Shown here piece after piece: positions 1 through 7,512 of a stretch of 64,000 nt of DNA (position 1 is the stretch's first letter; each line of letters starts with the position of its first letter). The DNA comes from Oscillatoria nigro-viridis PCC 7112. GTDB taxonomy: Bacteria; Cyanobacteriota; Cyanobacteriia; Cyanobacteriales; Microcoleaceae. A model generated the notes under the pieces. That model was not told where the DNA came from, did no database searches, and saw nothing but the letters and a program-made list of their open reading frames with translations. A program made the translations under genes and the position numbers. The stretch is taken from NCBI RefSeq assembly GCF_000317475.1, contig NC_019729.1, forward strand, positions 2,928,501 through 2,992,500, read 5' to 3'.

Positions 1-2
1 TT

Positions 3-314
3 AATGCCGTCAGAAGTATCAATTCCCACCACAGAACCTTCCACTGTTTCAGCAGAACTTAACTCAAGCAAATTCTCAGTTAGTACCTCGCCAAACAGAA
101 TGTGATAAGTCAGAATTTTTTTGAGCTTGGGTATGTCTTCCAGCCAAGAGGCAATAGTGTTCGTAGGAATTTTGGCAAATGCCTCGTCAGTTGGTGCTAA
201 GACGGTGTAGGGGCCCGGACTTTGCAATAAATCTAACAAACCAGCCGCTTCAATAACAGTCACGAGTGTTTTGAAAGAGCCGGCATTGGTGGCAGTCTGG
301 ACAATATCAGCCAT
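3..314 (-). CDS. Fasciclin-domain protein, N-terminal part (runs off left edge)
   Basis: Reading the minus strand from the ATG at 314 gives MADIVQTATNAGSFKTLVTV followed by AGLLDLLQSPGPYTVLAPTDEAFAKIP in two stretches, which is the start of a FAS1 (beta-Ig-H3/fasciclin) domain. The conserved FAS1 H1 region (TVLAPTDEAF) and the later YHI segment are both visible. About 104 codons lie inside the window and the frame is still open at base 3, so the C-terminus is missing. No signal peptide is visible, so this looks like the short single-FAS1 cyanobacterial type, usually thought to act in surface adhesion. No promoter was recognised; the 330-430 spacer upstream carries a short duplicated sequence. 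The family call is secure, the cellular role is not. Confidence 0.85.
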   Translation of the reverse strand, partial: MADIVQTATNAGSFKTLVTVIEAAGLLDLLQSPGPYTVLAPTDEAFAKIPTNTIASWLEDIPKLKKILTYHILFGEVLTENLLELSSAETVEGSVVGIDTSDGI

Positions 315-331
315 GATGTTTTTCAGGAGTG

Positions 332-425
332 CAAATAGCAGAAAATGAATCCGAGGCGACAATCATTTTAGCAATTTACAAATAGCAGAAAATGAATCGG
401 AGGGCTGATGATTATTTTAGCCATT
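332..425. repeat. Imperfect 47-bp tandem duplication upstream of the fasciclin gene
   Basis: Two adjacent copies (about 332-378 and 379-425) each begin AAATAGCAGAAAATGAATC and end in a TTTTAGC.ATTA motif, with several substitutions between them. They lie in the spacer between the fasciclin and DUF2358 genes, so the duplication may carry or have doubled a promoter region. Confidence 0.6.
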
Positions 426-480
426 ATAAGTTAAATTCGGTTGCCGGCTCTGATGGCTGGGCGCGATCGACCTTTTTGGC

Positions 481-906
481 TTATACTTGGGTCGCCTCCT
501 CCCCCTTGCGGAAAAATTGCTTTAAAATCTCTCCGGGCTCTCTGTCCCAGGTGTCGATATGTTCGTAAATTAAGCCGTCTTTATCCAGTTTATAAGTAGA
601 GTAGCCGTTAAAAAAAATCCGAGCTTTCCAGGGAACCCGCAGTGTCCCGCGAACAGTCCAATTTGCCACAATAGTATCATGGGCTGTCTGACCTACGTCG
701 TGCAGGTCGAAGTAAATCTCGCTAAAGAATAGCTGCCCGTGAAATCGCAGAGTCCAAAAGATAATGCGATAGTTGATTTTTCCTTTAAATTTGTTAACAG
801 GGTCTTGAAAATAAACATCTTTTGTGTAGATGTCGTAGGAGATGTCTTTCTCAAAAAGCGTCGGGAGATCCGCTTTCAGGGTGTCTACTGCTTGTTCTAC
901 CTGCAT
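481..906 (-). CDS. DUF2358 family protein
   Basis: A 141-residue soluble protein. The segment YDIYTKDVYFQDPVNKFKG near the N-terminus and the later WTVRGTLRVPWKARIFFNG and YEHIDTWDRE segments match the cyanobacterial/plastid DUF2358 family, a SnoaL/NTF2-like fold of unknown function. The open frame reaches a TTG at 927, but the ATG at 906 gives the length and start usual for the family, so 906 was chosen; no clear Shine-Dalgarno is present for either. It is monocistronic as far as can be seen, with a gene of the opposite strand beginning at 1036. Family assignment is from sequence; no enzymatic role is claimed. Confidence 0.85.
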   Translation of the reverse strand: MQVEQAVDTLKADLPTLFEKDISYDIYTKDVYFQDPVNKFKGKINYRIIFWTLRFHGQLFFSEIYFDLHDVGQTAHDTIVANWTVRGTLRVPWKARIFFNGYSTYKLDKDGLIYEHIDTWDREPGEILKQFFRKGEEATQV

Positions 907-1035
907 TTGATATTCGATCGCGCTCAAACGACCAGCTTGTGACAGTATTAATTTATAACTTTAAATGAATAATCTCGATCGCTAGAGTATCGCAGATTTG
1001 ATACCTCATCCAGCTCTGATTTTAACTCTAGCGAT

Positions 1036-1533
1036 ATGATCCGCCCCAGCTTTTCTGCTGACCCGGACTTGCGACATCGACACCTTGGCACAGATTTGAC
1101 AGAACACCCACACTCCTCTGAAATTCTCGCAGAAATCAACAGCGGCAAGCTGTTGATGGTAGATAGCCGTCGCCGGAACGGTCTAATTTTGATTAAACGC
1201 TTCCACGCGGAGTTTGCCGGGCCTGGGGCTGCCGTTGGGGGTGCTTTTGATGTTGATTCTCAGCAGGCGATTCCCGTGGGCGATTTTTGTTTGGTTTGCC
1301 CTCAATCTCCCCAAGAAATACAGAAAGCTTTTGGAATTCGGCGGCAGTGGGTGCGGTTAACAGAACAGTTAACCGCAAAACCGACAGCTTTGGAACGCGC
1401 ACAAATGATTTTAACTCAGTTTGAACAATATTTGGATTCGGAAACGGTGGCACAAATTCCCGATGAAGCTTTGGCACTGTTAGTAGGCGTATTTCCCCAA
1501 ACCATTCGGGCGGCGCGACAGATTGACAATTAA
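1036..1533 (+). CDS. Conserved cyanobacterial hypothetical protein (165 aa)
   Basis: An ATG-started frame of 165 codons without signal peptide or membrane segment. I do not recognise a named domain. The sequence is rich in Q, A and R, with a C-terminal part (ETVAQIPDEALALLVGVFPQ) that looks helical. Codon use and GC content match the neighbours and it fills the space between two minus-strand genes, so it is probably real. It is convergent with hisC, whose stop codon lies about 50 bases downstream. Confidence 0.65.
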   Translation: MIRPSFSADPDLRHRHLGTDLTEHPHSSEILAEINSGKLLMVDSRRRNGLILIKRFHAEFAGPGAAVGGAFDVDSQQAIPVGDFCLVCPQSPQEIQKAFGIRRQWVRLTEQLTAKPTALERAQMILTQFEQYLDSETVAQIPDEALALLVGVFPQTIRAARQIDN

Positions 1534-1582
1534 AAATGGCACGGTAATTTGTTTAAAATCACACCATTTTTCGGGGGTTTTG

Positions 1583-2749
1583 TCAATTAAAAATCGCTGC
1601 GATTCGATCGACCGTCCGCTGATTTTCCTCCGGGCTACCCACCGTAATTCGCAAACCTCCTCCAGTATGCCTAATTAAAGTCCCTCGCTCTTTTAGCTGC
1701 TGCATGATTTGTTTGTGTTCCTGTTCGGCAGATTCGCCCTCACCGGCTTTTACCCGCAGGTAAACGAAGTTAGCCGCACTCGGCCAAACTTGCAATTTTT
1801 GATGCTGAGTTAGCGCTGCAATTAATTGGGTTCGCTCTGCGATAATTTCGGGAATTACTGCCAGTAATAACTGTCGCTGCGCTAGGGCCAACTCGGCTGC
1901 CGTTTGCGAGAAGCTGGGAAGGTTGTAGGGGAGACGGATTTTTTCTAAGGTGGCTGCGAGTTCGGGATGGGCGATCGCATATCCGACTCTCATTGATGCC
2001 AATCGAAATGCTTTGGAAAATGTGCGTAAAATTATCCAATTCGGGTGATGGTGCAATTGGTCTGCTAAAGTATTTTGACTGAATTCAAAATAAGCTTCGT
2101 CAATTACTACTAATATTTCTGACGGCAAACTTTCCAACCATTCTATTTCATTTGCTGTCAAAGCATTGGCTGTGGGGGAATTGGGATGAACGACAAAGAC
2201 GGCGCGCACGGGGGGATTTTGATTTTGCCAGATCGCCCTTTTAGCCGCCTCGATATCGATTTCAAAATTCTCCTCTTTCCGCTGAACACTCGCAACGGGA
2301 ATGCCGAGGGTTTGGGCGATTATTCCATACATCGAAAAGGTGGGATTCGCTACCAAAATAGAGCCTGTACCGCCTAAACAAGTAGCTATTAAGATGGATC
2401 TAATTAGTTCGTCGGAACCGTTTCCCACAGAAATATTGTCGGCTGTAATGGCGGTTTTGGGCAGTGTAACCCCCCCTAGCGGGGGGATTGTGATTGATTC
2501 ATTGACATATTCGGCGATCGCCTCTTTGAGCGCTGCGTGGCCTCCGTCGGGATAGCGATTTGTCTCAATTAACTGCTGGTAAGTCCAAGCTAGCTTTTTT
2601 TTTAATTCCTCTGGCAAGTCGTAGGGGCATTCGTTGGTATCGAGGCGATCGATCGCACTTTCCGAGTGCGCTGGTTCTCCTGATGTGCCGCCCGGATGGG
2701 GAGTGTATGCGGTAAGTTCGGCTAAATCTTTTCGGATAAAGGGAAGCAT
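1583..2749 (-). CDS. hisC: Histidinol-phosphate aminotransferase
   Basis: A 388-residue fold-type I PLP aminotransferase converting imidazole-acetol phosphate and glutamate to histidinol phosphate in histidine biosynthesis. Visible landmarks are the substrate-binding [10 protein letters not shown] near residue 38, [12 protein letters not shown] around 110, [11 protein letters not shown] around 185, the DEAYFEF motif near 215 and the Schiff-base lysine in [17 protein letters not shown] near residue 240. C-terminal VRHTGGG-like segment ([14 protein letters not shown]) matches HisC. ATG at 2749. It stands alone here, as is usual for scattered cyanobacterial his genes. Confidence 0.95.
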   Translation of the reverse strand: MLPFIRKDLAELTAYTPHPGGTSGEPAHSESAIDRLDTNECPYDLPEELKKKLAWTYQQLIETNRYPDGGHAALKEAIAEYVNESITIPPLGGVTLPKTAITADNISVGNGSDELIRSILIATCLGGTGSILVANPTFSMYGIIAQTLGIPVASVQRKEENFEIDIEAAKRAIWQNQNPPVRAVFVVHPNSPTANALTANEIEWLESLPSEILVVIDEAYFEFSQNTLADQLHHHPNWIILRTFSKAFRLASMRVGYAIAHPELAATLEKIRLPYNLPSFSQTAAELALAQRQLLLAVIPEIIAERTQLIAALTQHQKLQVWPSAANFVYLRVKAGEGESAEQEHKQIMQQLKERGTLIRHTGGGLRITVGSPEENQRTVDRIAAIFN

Positions 2750-2932
2750 GGTATAATTTACAACTTTTTATTTTAGATAATCTGCTTAGAAGCATCTGAA
2801 CTTAGCATAGAGCTTGTTCTATCTCAAAAGCAAGAGGAGAGGGGAGATTTAGTTTCTGTCGATCGATTGATACGTCGGCTGCGGCAAATTGATTACTTTA
2901 ATAAAGTAACTGCTGATATTTGGAGACGGAGT

Positions 2933-3214
2933 ATGAAAGTCAAGCCTTCCGATATATCTAAAAATACCGCCGCTACCCTGATAGCTTTGAGTTTGGCTGT
3001 TCTCCCTTCAGCTATGCCTGCCTCAGCTCAAACTAACTCAGCTCCGACCCAGAACAATACTGATTCTAATCGAGTTGTTCTAGACAGAACTCCCTTTCAA
3101 GAAAGCAAAAACGACAACAATCATTGGGGTGCTTTGGGTTTGTTGGGCATCCTCGGTTTGGCGAATCTGTTTCGCAAGGATGAACCCAAACGCTACCGCG
3201 ATCCGATGGGATAA
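2933..3214 (+). CDS. WGxxGxxG family secreted/anchored small protein
   Basis: Ninety-three residues if started at the ATG at 2933, which follows a GGAG at good distance; an upstream GTG/ATG-like start at 2867 would only add a non-conserved stretch. The N-terminus is a signal peptide (ATLIALSLAVLPSAMPASA then Q). A polar N/Q/T-rich spacer leads to HWGALGLLGILGLANLFRK and a basic tail ending RDP, the WGxxGxxG motif with a short C-terminal hydrophobic helix plus basic residues, a sorting-signal-like architecture. Function unknown; probably envelope-associated. Confidence 0.75.
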   Translation: MKVKPSDISKNTAATLIALSLAVLPSAMPASAQTNSAPTQNNTDSNRVVLDRTPFQESKNDNNHWGALGLLGILGLANLFRKDEPKRYRDPMG

Positions 3215-3291
3215 TAATTTTTAAAACGGCGATCCTCTTCGATGGTTCCGCTAACGCACAAGCCAAAAACTAAATCAACCGTCGTGGATTC

Positions 3292-3360
3292 AGAAACCTG
3301 GTTTTTTACCGAAAGATTGGATTATTGCCTTTAATCCGAGCAAAAAACCCGGTTTCTTTG
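3292..3360. repeat. Inverted repeat of the AAACCNGGTTTTTT family
   Basis: AGAAACCTGGTTTTTT at about 3292 is repeated in inverse orientation as AAAAAACCCGGTTTCTT ending near 3359, separated by about 30 bases. Related sequences recur at 21158-21236. It lies between two convergent genes and could serve as a bidirectional terminator or be a dispersed REP-like repeat. Confidence 0.6.
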
Positions 3361-3392
3361 ATATTAACGGGCATTTTTGCCACAAAGTTTAT

Positions 3393-4100
3393 TCAATCGC
3401 GCCACAAAGCAATCCCGCCCAACAAACCGCTCACATTGGGTACTATTTTAACCTGCGGCGGTAACTCAACAGCAATCTTTTTAGTATTACCGCCGCCGAT
3501 GTAAATGCGATCGCAGTTAAAGATATCTTGCAGATAGGTGAGCGCTTTTTCCAGGCGGCGATTCCATCTTTTGGAACCCACTGTATCTAATGCCAAGCGA
3601 CCTAATTGCTGTTCGTAAGTTTCCCCTTTGCGAAACGGGTGATGTCCTAACTCTAGATTTGGCACCAAGATACCATCGACAAATAAGGCAGAACCGAAAC
3701 CCGTGCCAAGGGTAATTACTAATTCTACCCCCGTCCCAGCAATTGCTCCCAATCCTTGAATATCGGCATCGTTAGCTACTCGCACAGGTTTTCCCAAGCG
3801 ATCTTTGAGAGTAGTTTGTAAGTCAAAATCTATCCAAGACGGATCTAAATTCACTGCGGTTTTGATGACGCCGCCACAGACGACGCCGGGAAAACCGACG
3901 GATACTCGGTCAAATTCCCCTTGTCCGCTGGCTAAAGAGGCGATCGCCTCTAATACGGGTTCCGGTTTCGGTGGTTGAGGCGTTTCTAAACGGCTGCGTT
4001 CCGTTTGGGGTTCGCCTTCATTGTCCAACACCATAACTTTGATGCCGCTTCCGCCAATGTCAACGGCTAAGGTGCGAGTCGATCGATCTTGTTCAGTCAT
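3393..4100 (-). CDS. ROK-family polyphosphate glucokinase-like protein
   Basis: A 235-residue kinase of the ROK/PPGK type, expected to phosphorylate glucose with polyphosphate or ATP. The phosphate-binding loop LAVDIGGSGIKVMVLD is at the N-terminus, VSVGFPGVV follows, ANDADIQGLG carries the catalytic aspartate, and LGTGFGSALFVDG the second phosphate loop. The ROK zinc motif (CXCGXXGC) is absent and ELGHHPFRKGETYEQ replaces it, as in PPGK proteins. Start set at the ATG at 4100; the open frame extends to 4172 but would overlap the upstream gene. It lies 32 bases after the esterase gene, so the two are probably cotranscribed. Confidence 0.85.
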   Translation of the reverse strand: MTEQDRSTRTLAVDIGGSGIKVMVLDNEGEPQTERSRLETPQPPKPEPVLEAIASLASGQGEFDRVSVGFPGVVCGGVIKTAVNLDPSWIDFDLQTTLKDRLGKPVRVANDADIQGLGAIAGTGVELVITLGTGFGSALFVDGILVPNLELGHHPFRKGETYEQQLGRLALDTVGSKRWNRRLEKALTYLQDIFNCDRIYIGGGNTKKIAVELPPQVKIVPNVSGLLGGIALWRD

Positions 4101-4132
4101 TTGATTGTTGAGACTTGCAAGTTGGTCAAATT

Positions 4133-4825
4133 TTAATGTTTGAATTGGCAAAACTTTTGAATCGCTTCCCAAATTTCCGCTAGGACATTTCCCAAAGAAT
4201 GATCGTCTTCTAATTCGATTAATTGCACCCAGGGACGGTTAGCGGCAAAATTTCTGCTAGCTTGAATCGGTATTATTGTATCATGCTTGCCGTGAAGAAT
4301 TAACGTAGGGACTGAACGCATTAATTTTTCTTCAGGGTATTGAGCCATATCTGCCACAAACTGATAATTCAGGGGCAGATAACGCTGTTCGCCGTAGTGG
4401 TAAACCGGCAAATATTTCTCAGACTGCCACTTTTCTAACTGTTGCTGTCCCAACAGTGGCAGCCAGTGGGAGATAAATTCAAAAGCAGGTGCTAACAAAA
4501 CTATTTGCTTTACTGCCAATTGTCGCTGGGCCAACCAAGCCGCTGTCAGCCCCCCAAAACTGGACCCAATTATGGTAACTCCCCCTAGATTTTTTACATT
4601 TTCTGTGGCAGATTGGGAGGATTCGGTGGGCAAAAATTCTGTTTCTATTTGGTTTAATTGGCGGGTGAGAGTAAGCCCCGAAAAATCGTTTTGATTGAGG
4701 TCGGGAGTTTTTAGGTCAATTCCTAGGTAAGAAAAGCGATCTCGGAAATACTTAGCCTTAGCTGAATCGGGACTTGAAGCAAATCCGTGTAAATAAATGT
4801 AACTTGAGTCGTTCGGTAGATTCAT
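4133..4825 (-). CDS. YqiA/YcfP-like alpha/beta-hydrolase (esterase)
   Basis: A 230-residue cytosolic hydrolase. YIYLHGFASSPDSAKA near residue 9 is the oxyanion-hole region, TIIGSSFGGLTAAWLAQ near residue 85 holds the nucleophile serine (GSSFGG), LILHGKHDTIIP the acidic residue and DDHSLGN the catalytic histidine. This is the UPF0227/YqiA family of small esterases; the natural substrate is unknown. ATG at 4825. It precedes the ROK kinase on the same strand. Confidence 0.8.
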   Translation of the reverse strand: MNLPNDSSYIYLHGFASSPDSAKAKYFRDRFSYLGIDLKTPDLNQNDFSGLTLTRQLNQIETEFLPTESSQSATENVKNLGGVTIIGSSFGGLTAAWLAQRQLAVKQIVLLAPAFEFISHWLPLLGQQQLEKWQSEKYLPVYHYGEQRYLPLNYQFVADMAQYPEEKLMRSVPTLILHGKHDTIIPIQASRNFAANRPWVQLIELEDDHSLGNVLAEIWEAIQKFCQFKH

Positions 4826-5300
4826 CCAGAAAAAATTATGAGACTTCCCAACTCATTATTTTAACTTAGTATGAGTTATTAAATAAAAAAGTTAAGACCC
4901 TTACTCACCGAAAATATATACTGATATTCCCAATAGATTAAGGACTACCAGGGATTTAAATTATGTGTTTTTATATCATGTCCGATCGAGTGGCCGCGAT
5001 TAAAATGGCGGGTTTTTGAGATTGGAGATTGTTGGCAGGTATTGTTGGTGAGGGGAACCCCTACCGTATTAGGGGTAATCGACCGGACATAATATTAGAG
5101 GGTTTCTCAGAAAATTACCCACTCGCCTCTACTTGAATTTGCTGCGCTTTTAGACTGCTTGACCGAAGAAATCCAGCAATGGCATATATTACAGAAAATC
5201 GGCGTTTATCCAGGGCTGCATTTATTGATTTAGACCTGCTTACAATGAATCGCAGAGTGCGTACTGAGCACCCTGCGATTCACTCAAAACTACTCGTCAA
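4826..5300. other. Intergenic region, 475 bp
   Basis: No convincing gene was found. The region holds a hairpin, ACCCCT at 5057 pairing with AGGGGT at 5071, and an AT-rich stretch around 4860-4960 that could contain the promoter of the esterase-kinase pair. No RNA family was recognised. Confidence 0.5.
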
Positions 5301-5786
5301 TTACTGCGGTTTTTGACCGTTTTGCGTCCTGTTTCTAGCAGTTTGTCGGCGCTGCTGCATCAGTTGAGCTAATTGGGTGCGCTGTTCGGGCGTGAGCACT
5401 TCTCGCATTGCGAGTGTACTTTCAAATTGCACCTCTTCCAACTGCTGCCTCAGACCGATTATTTGACGGTGTTTTTCCCGTATTTCGCTGGCATTTGCCG
5501 TGCCGGACATCATCGTTTCCAATTCTTGTCTCGCTTGGCGGACTGCTTGCATCCGCTGAGAAACTTGGTCTTTGTACCGATCGCGAACTGCCTGCATTTT
5601 TTGCTTTTGGTCCGCAGTTAAATTCAGTTTCTCAAACATCCCACCTTCCTTACCAGCGGGTCGATTGGGACGCTGATTTTGGGCAATTGTTTCCGGTTCT
5701 AGGGGATTGGGAACTGCTATTGCTGCGGCTGTGCTGCCGAGAGTCAGCATTAAAACGGCTAGGGCAGAAATGCGACGAATTGACAT
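5301..5786 (-). CDS. Spy/CpxP-like periplasmic protein (LTXXQ motif)
   Basis: A 161-residue exported protein. Start set at the ATG at 5786, preceded by AAAGAGG; an upstream in-frame start would place extra residues before the signal peptide. MSIRRISALAVLMLTLGST is the signal peptide. The mature part has two LTXXQ motifs, LTADQKQKM and LTPEQRTQL, separated by a long helical, Arg/Gln-rich region, the hallmark of Spy/CpxP chaperones that bind unfolded or aggregated envelope proteins. It is the last gene of a sigma / anti-sigma / Spy cassette, 19 bases after the anti-sigma gene, which suggests it is a main target or feedback element of that sigma factor. Confidence 0.85.
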   Translation of the reverse strand: MSIRRISALAVLMLTLGSTAAAIAVPNPLEPETIAQNQRPNRPAGKEGGMFEKLNLTADQKQKMQAVRDRYKDQVSQRMQAVRQARQELETMMSGTANASEIREKHRQIIGLRQQLEEVQFESTLAMREVLTPEQRTQLAQLMQQRRQTARNRTQNGQKPQ

Positions 5787-5805
5787 GAAAATTACCTCTT
5801 TGAGA

Positions 5806-6243
5806 TTAGTTATTTGTTTGCGGTTCGCTGTCAGCACTCTGGCTGAAAGTCAACCAGTCTGTTTGCGAGCGATCGGTCATATTTTTTTCGCTAGAATCAT
5901 GCAGTACACCTTCCCAGTTAGTGACTAAAAATGCTTCTAACTTAGCTATTTCCTTATCGCGCAATTGTGCAGTCTCAAACGCACGGTAGCCCGACCCAAA
6001 AACTAGCAAGCCAGCGGCTATTGCAGAAGGAAAAACCCACTTGCGAAAACCGATCGTGCGCGATCTTTTGCTAGACAGGGTAAATTGCGACTCTCCTAAA
6101 TAATTTAGCTTTCTCGCACCCGCCTCATTCCTATCTATTGCTGCTAAAAGTTTTTGCTCAAAATCGGGCGCAGCCTCTGGAAGGTTTGGGCGATGTTGCT
6201 TCAGGAAATTAACTAACTTTTGGTCGCTGCTTGGGTTATTCAT
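5806..6243 (-). CDS. Putative anti-sigma factor (single-pass membrane protein)
   Basis: A 145-residue protein with a cytosolic N-terminal part (about 1-65, with ...FLKQHRPNLPEAAPDFEQKLLAAI), one membrane segment WVFPSAIAAGLLVFGSGY around residue 70-87, and a polar C-terminal part outside. No ZAS zinc motif (HxxxCxxC) is visible. Its ATG overlaps the sigma factor stop codon (ATGA at 6240-6243), so translation is coupled. Position and topology indicate an anti-sigma factor; this is inference, as sequence similarity in these proteins is low. Confidence 0.75.
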   Translation of the reverse strand: MNNPSSDQKLVNFLKQHRPNLPEAAPDFEQKLLAAIDRNEAGARKLNYLGESQFTLSSKRSRTIGFRKWVFPSAIAAGLLVFGSGYRAFETAQLRDKEIAKLEAFLVTNWEGVLHDSSEKNMTDRSQTDWLTFSQSADSEPQTNN

Positions 6244-6941
6244 AGCTCGCTGACACCTTCTTTTTGCAAAAATTGCCGCACAGCATTTCTGGCATAAAAC
6301 ACGCGAGATTTGACAGTCCCTGCTGGTAGTCCCAAAATTTGGGCTACTTCTTTTTGCGGGATGTCTTCTAAGTCGTGCAGCACCAAAACGCTGCGGTGTT
6401 CAAAGCTCAATTGCTCCAATCCCCGCTGCACTAAATCTTGATAGTGCAACTGCATCAAGTCCGATGTGTTATCTTTGAGAATAACCCGATCCATTGTTTC
6501 TTGATTTTTGAGTTGGGAGTCAAAAGAATGCTGTTTAGCAAATGCTTGTCTTTGGTCGGAAGCCACATTCCAAGTGATTCGATAAAGCCAAGTAGAAAAG
6601 TTTTCCTGGTGCTTGAGTTTGGGCAATCCTTTCCAGACTCGCAGGAATACTTCTTGTGCTAAATCGTCAAGAAGTGAGGGGCCGCAGAGTTGATAAAGGG
6701 TTGACCTGACTTTGTGTTGGTAGCGTTGGTAAAGGTAGCGAAAGCAAGTGCGATCGCCCTTTAGACACTGAGCAACTAAGTCCGAGTCGGAACAGTCATC
6801 GGTTAAAACATGGGCTGACACACCTAACACCTGTGAAGTCTCCCCCACCAGTTCGTTATCTGAAGCGTTTAGACAGGACGATCTCGAAAAAGGTTCAAAG
6901 GATTTAAAATTTTTTTTCGACGACGCGACAGGTAGGGACAT
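6240..6941 (-). CDS. ECF-type RNA polymerase sigma factor
   Basis: A sigma-70 region 2 plus region 4 protein. Region 2 has DLVAQCLKGDRTCFRYLYQRY and the core-binding DDLAQEVFLRVWKGLPKL plus FSTWLYRITWNVASDQRQ; region 4 has LSFEHRSVLVLHDLEDIPQKEVAQILGLPAGTVKSRVFYAR, a typical helix-turn-helix. Two nearby ATGs (6953 and 6941) are possible starts; upstream extension to 7094 uses only TTG-type starts. The gene is translationally coupled to a membrane anti-sigma and followed by a Spy-like gene. This order points to an envelope-stress regulon. Promoter sequences for autoregulation were not identified. Confidence 0.9.
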   Translation of the reverse strand: MSLPVASSKKNFKSFEPFSRSSCLNASDNELVGETSQVLGVSAHVLTDDCSDSDLVAQCLKGDRTCFRYLYQRYQHKVRSTLYQLCGPSLLDDLAQEVFLRVWKGLPKLKHQENFSTWLYRITWNVASDQRQAFAKQHSFDSQLKNQETMDRVILKDNTSDLMQLHYQDLVQRGLEQLSFEHRSVLVLHDLEDIPQKEVAQILGLPAGTVKSRVFYARNAVRQFLQKEGVSEL

Positions 6942-6953
6942 GACAAAGCCCAT

Positions 6954-7512
6954 TGGTGTCAACTTAACCTCAAATGTAGTGCGACTATTCTGTCTAGCGA
7001 TTAAGACCCGATCCCCCGGCGCTCCCCGAATCGTTGCGGGGGGACAAGAATCTTCTCTTTCGTCCCCCTTTTTAAGGCTACCGCGTACACACAAGTGGAT
7101 TATGACTCACATCTTGCATCATTCTCAATTACTTGTTTAGGAACAGGCTTTCCGGGCTGTGAAGCGAGAAAACTCACTCTTTGTGGAATGGGCCGGAGAG
7201 CCCGTTCTTGACAATGGTGCAACATCTGAGTTATGAGCTAGTTTCCACTGTTGCTGTTCGACCAATGTCTTAATCGGAGGGTAGATTAATTGTATAAGTA
7301 CCCTGATAAGGCTGTTCTCTTAAGTAGGCATAAAGCAATTGTGACTTGTCTAATAACCGACGGTCTTGTACAAGTGATTGAGAAAAGGTATATATAGCGG
7401 TTCTCAATTAAGGGAGGTACAAGTTGAGATTTAATAATTGAATTATTGGGAAAATTACGAATCAATTAAAAAGTCCTCAATCCCCAATTTAAAATCTAAA
7501 TCTGTACATCAT
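6954..7512. other. Intergenic region with palindromic repeat remnants
   Basis: No supported gene. The stretch contains a TGGGCCGGAGAGCCCG hairpin near 7187-7206, similar in form to the hairpin at 12555-12575, and an AT-rich segment before 7512. It separates the sigma factor gene from the 3' end of the transglutaminase gene. Confidence 0.5.
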
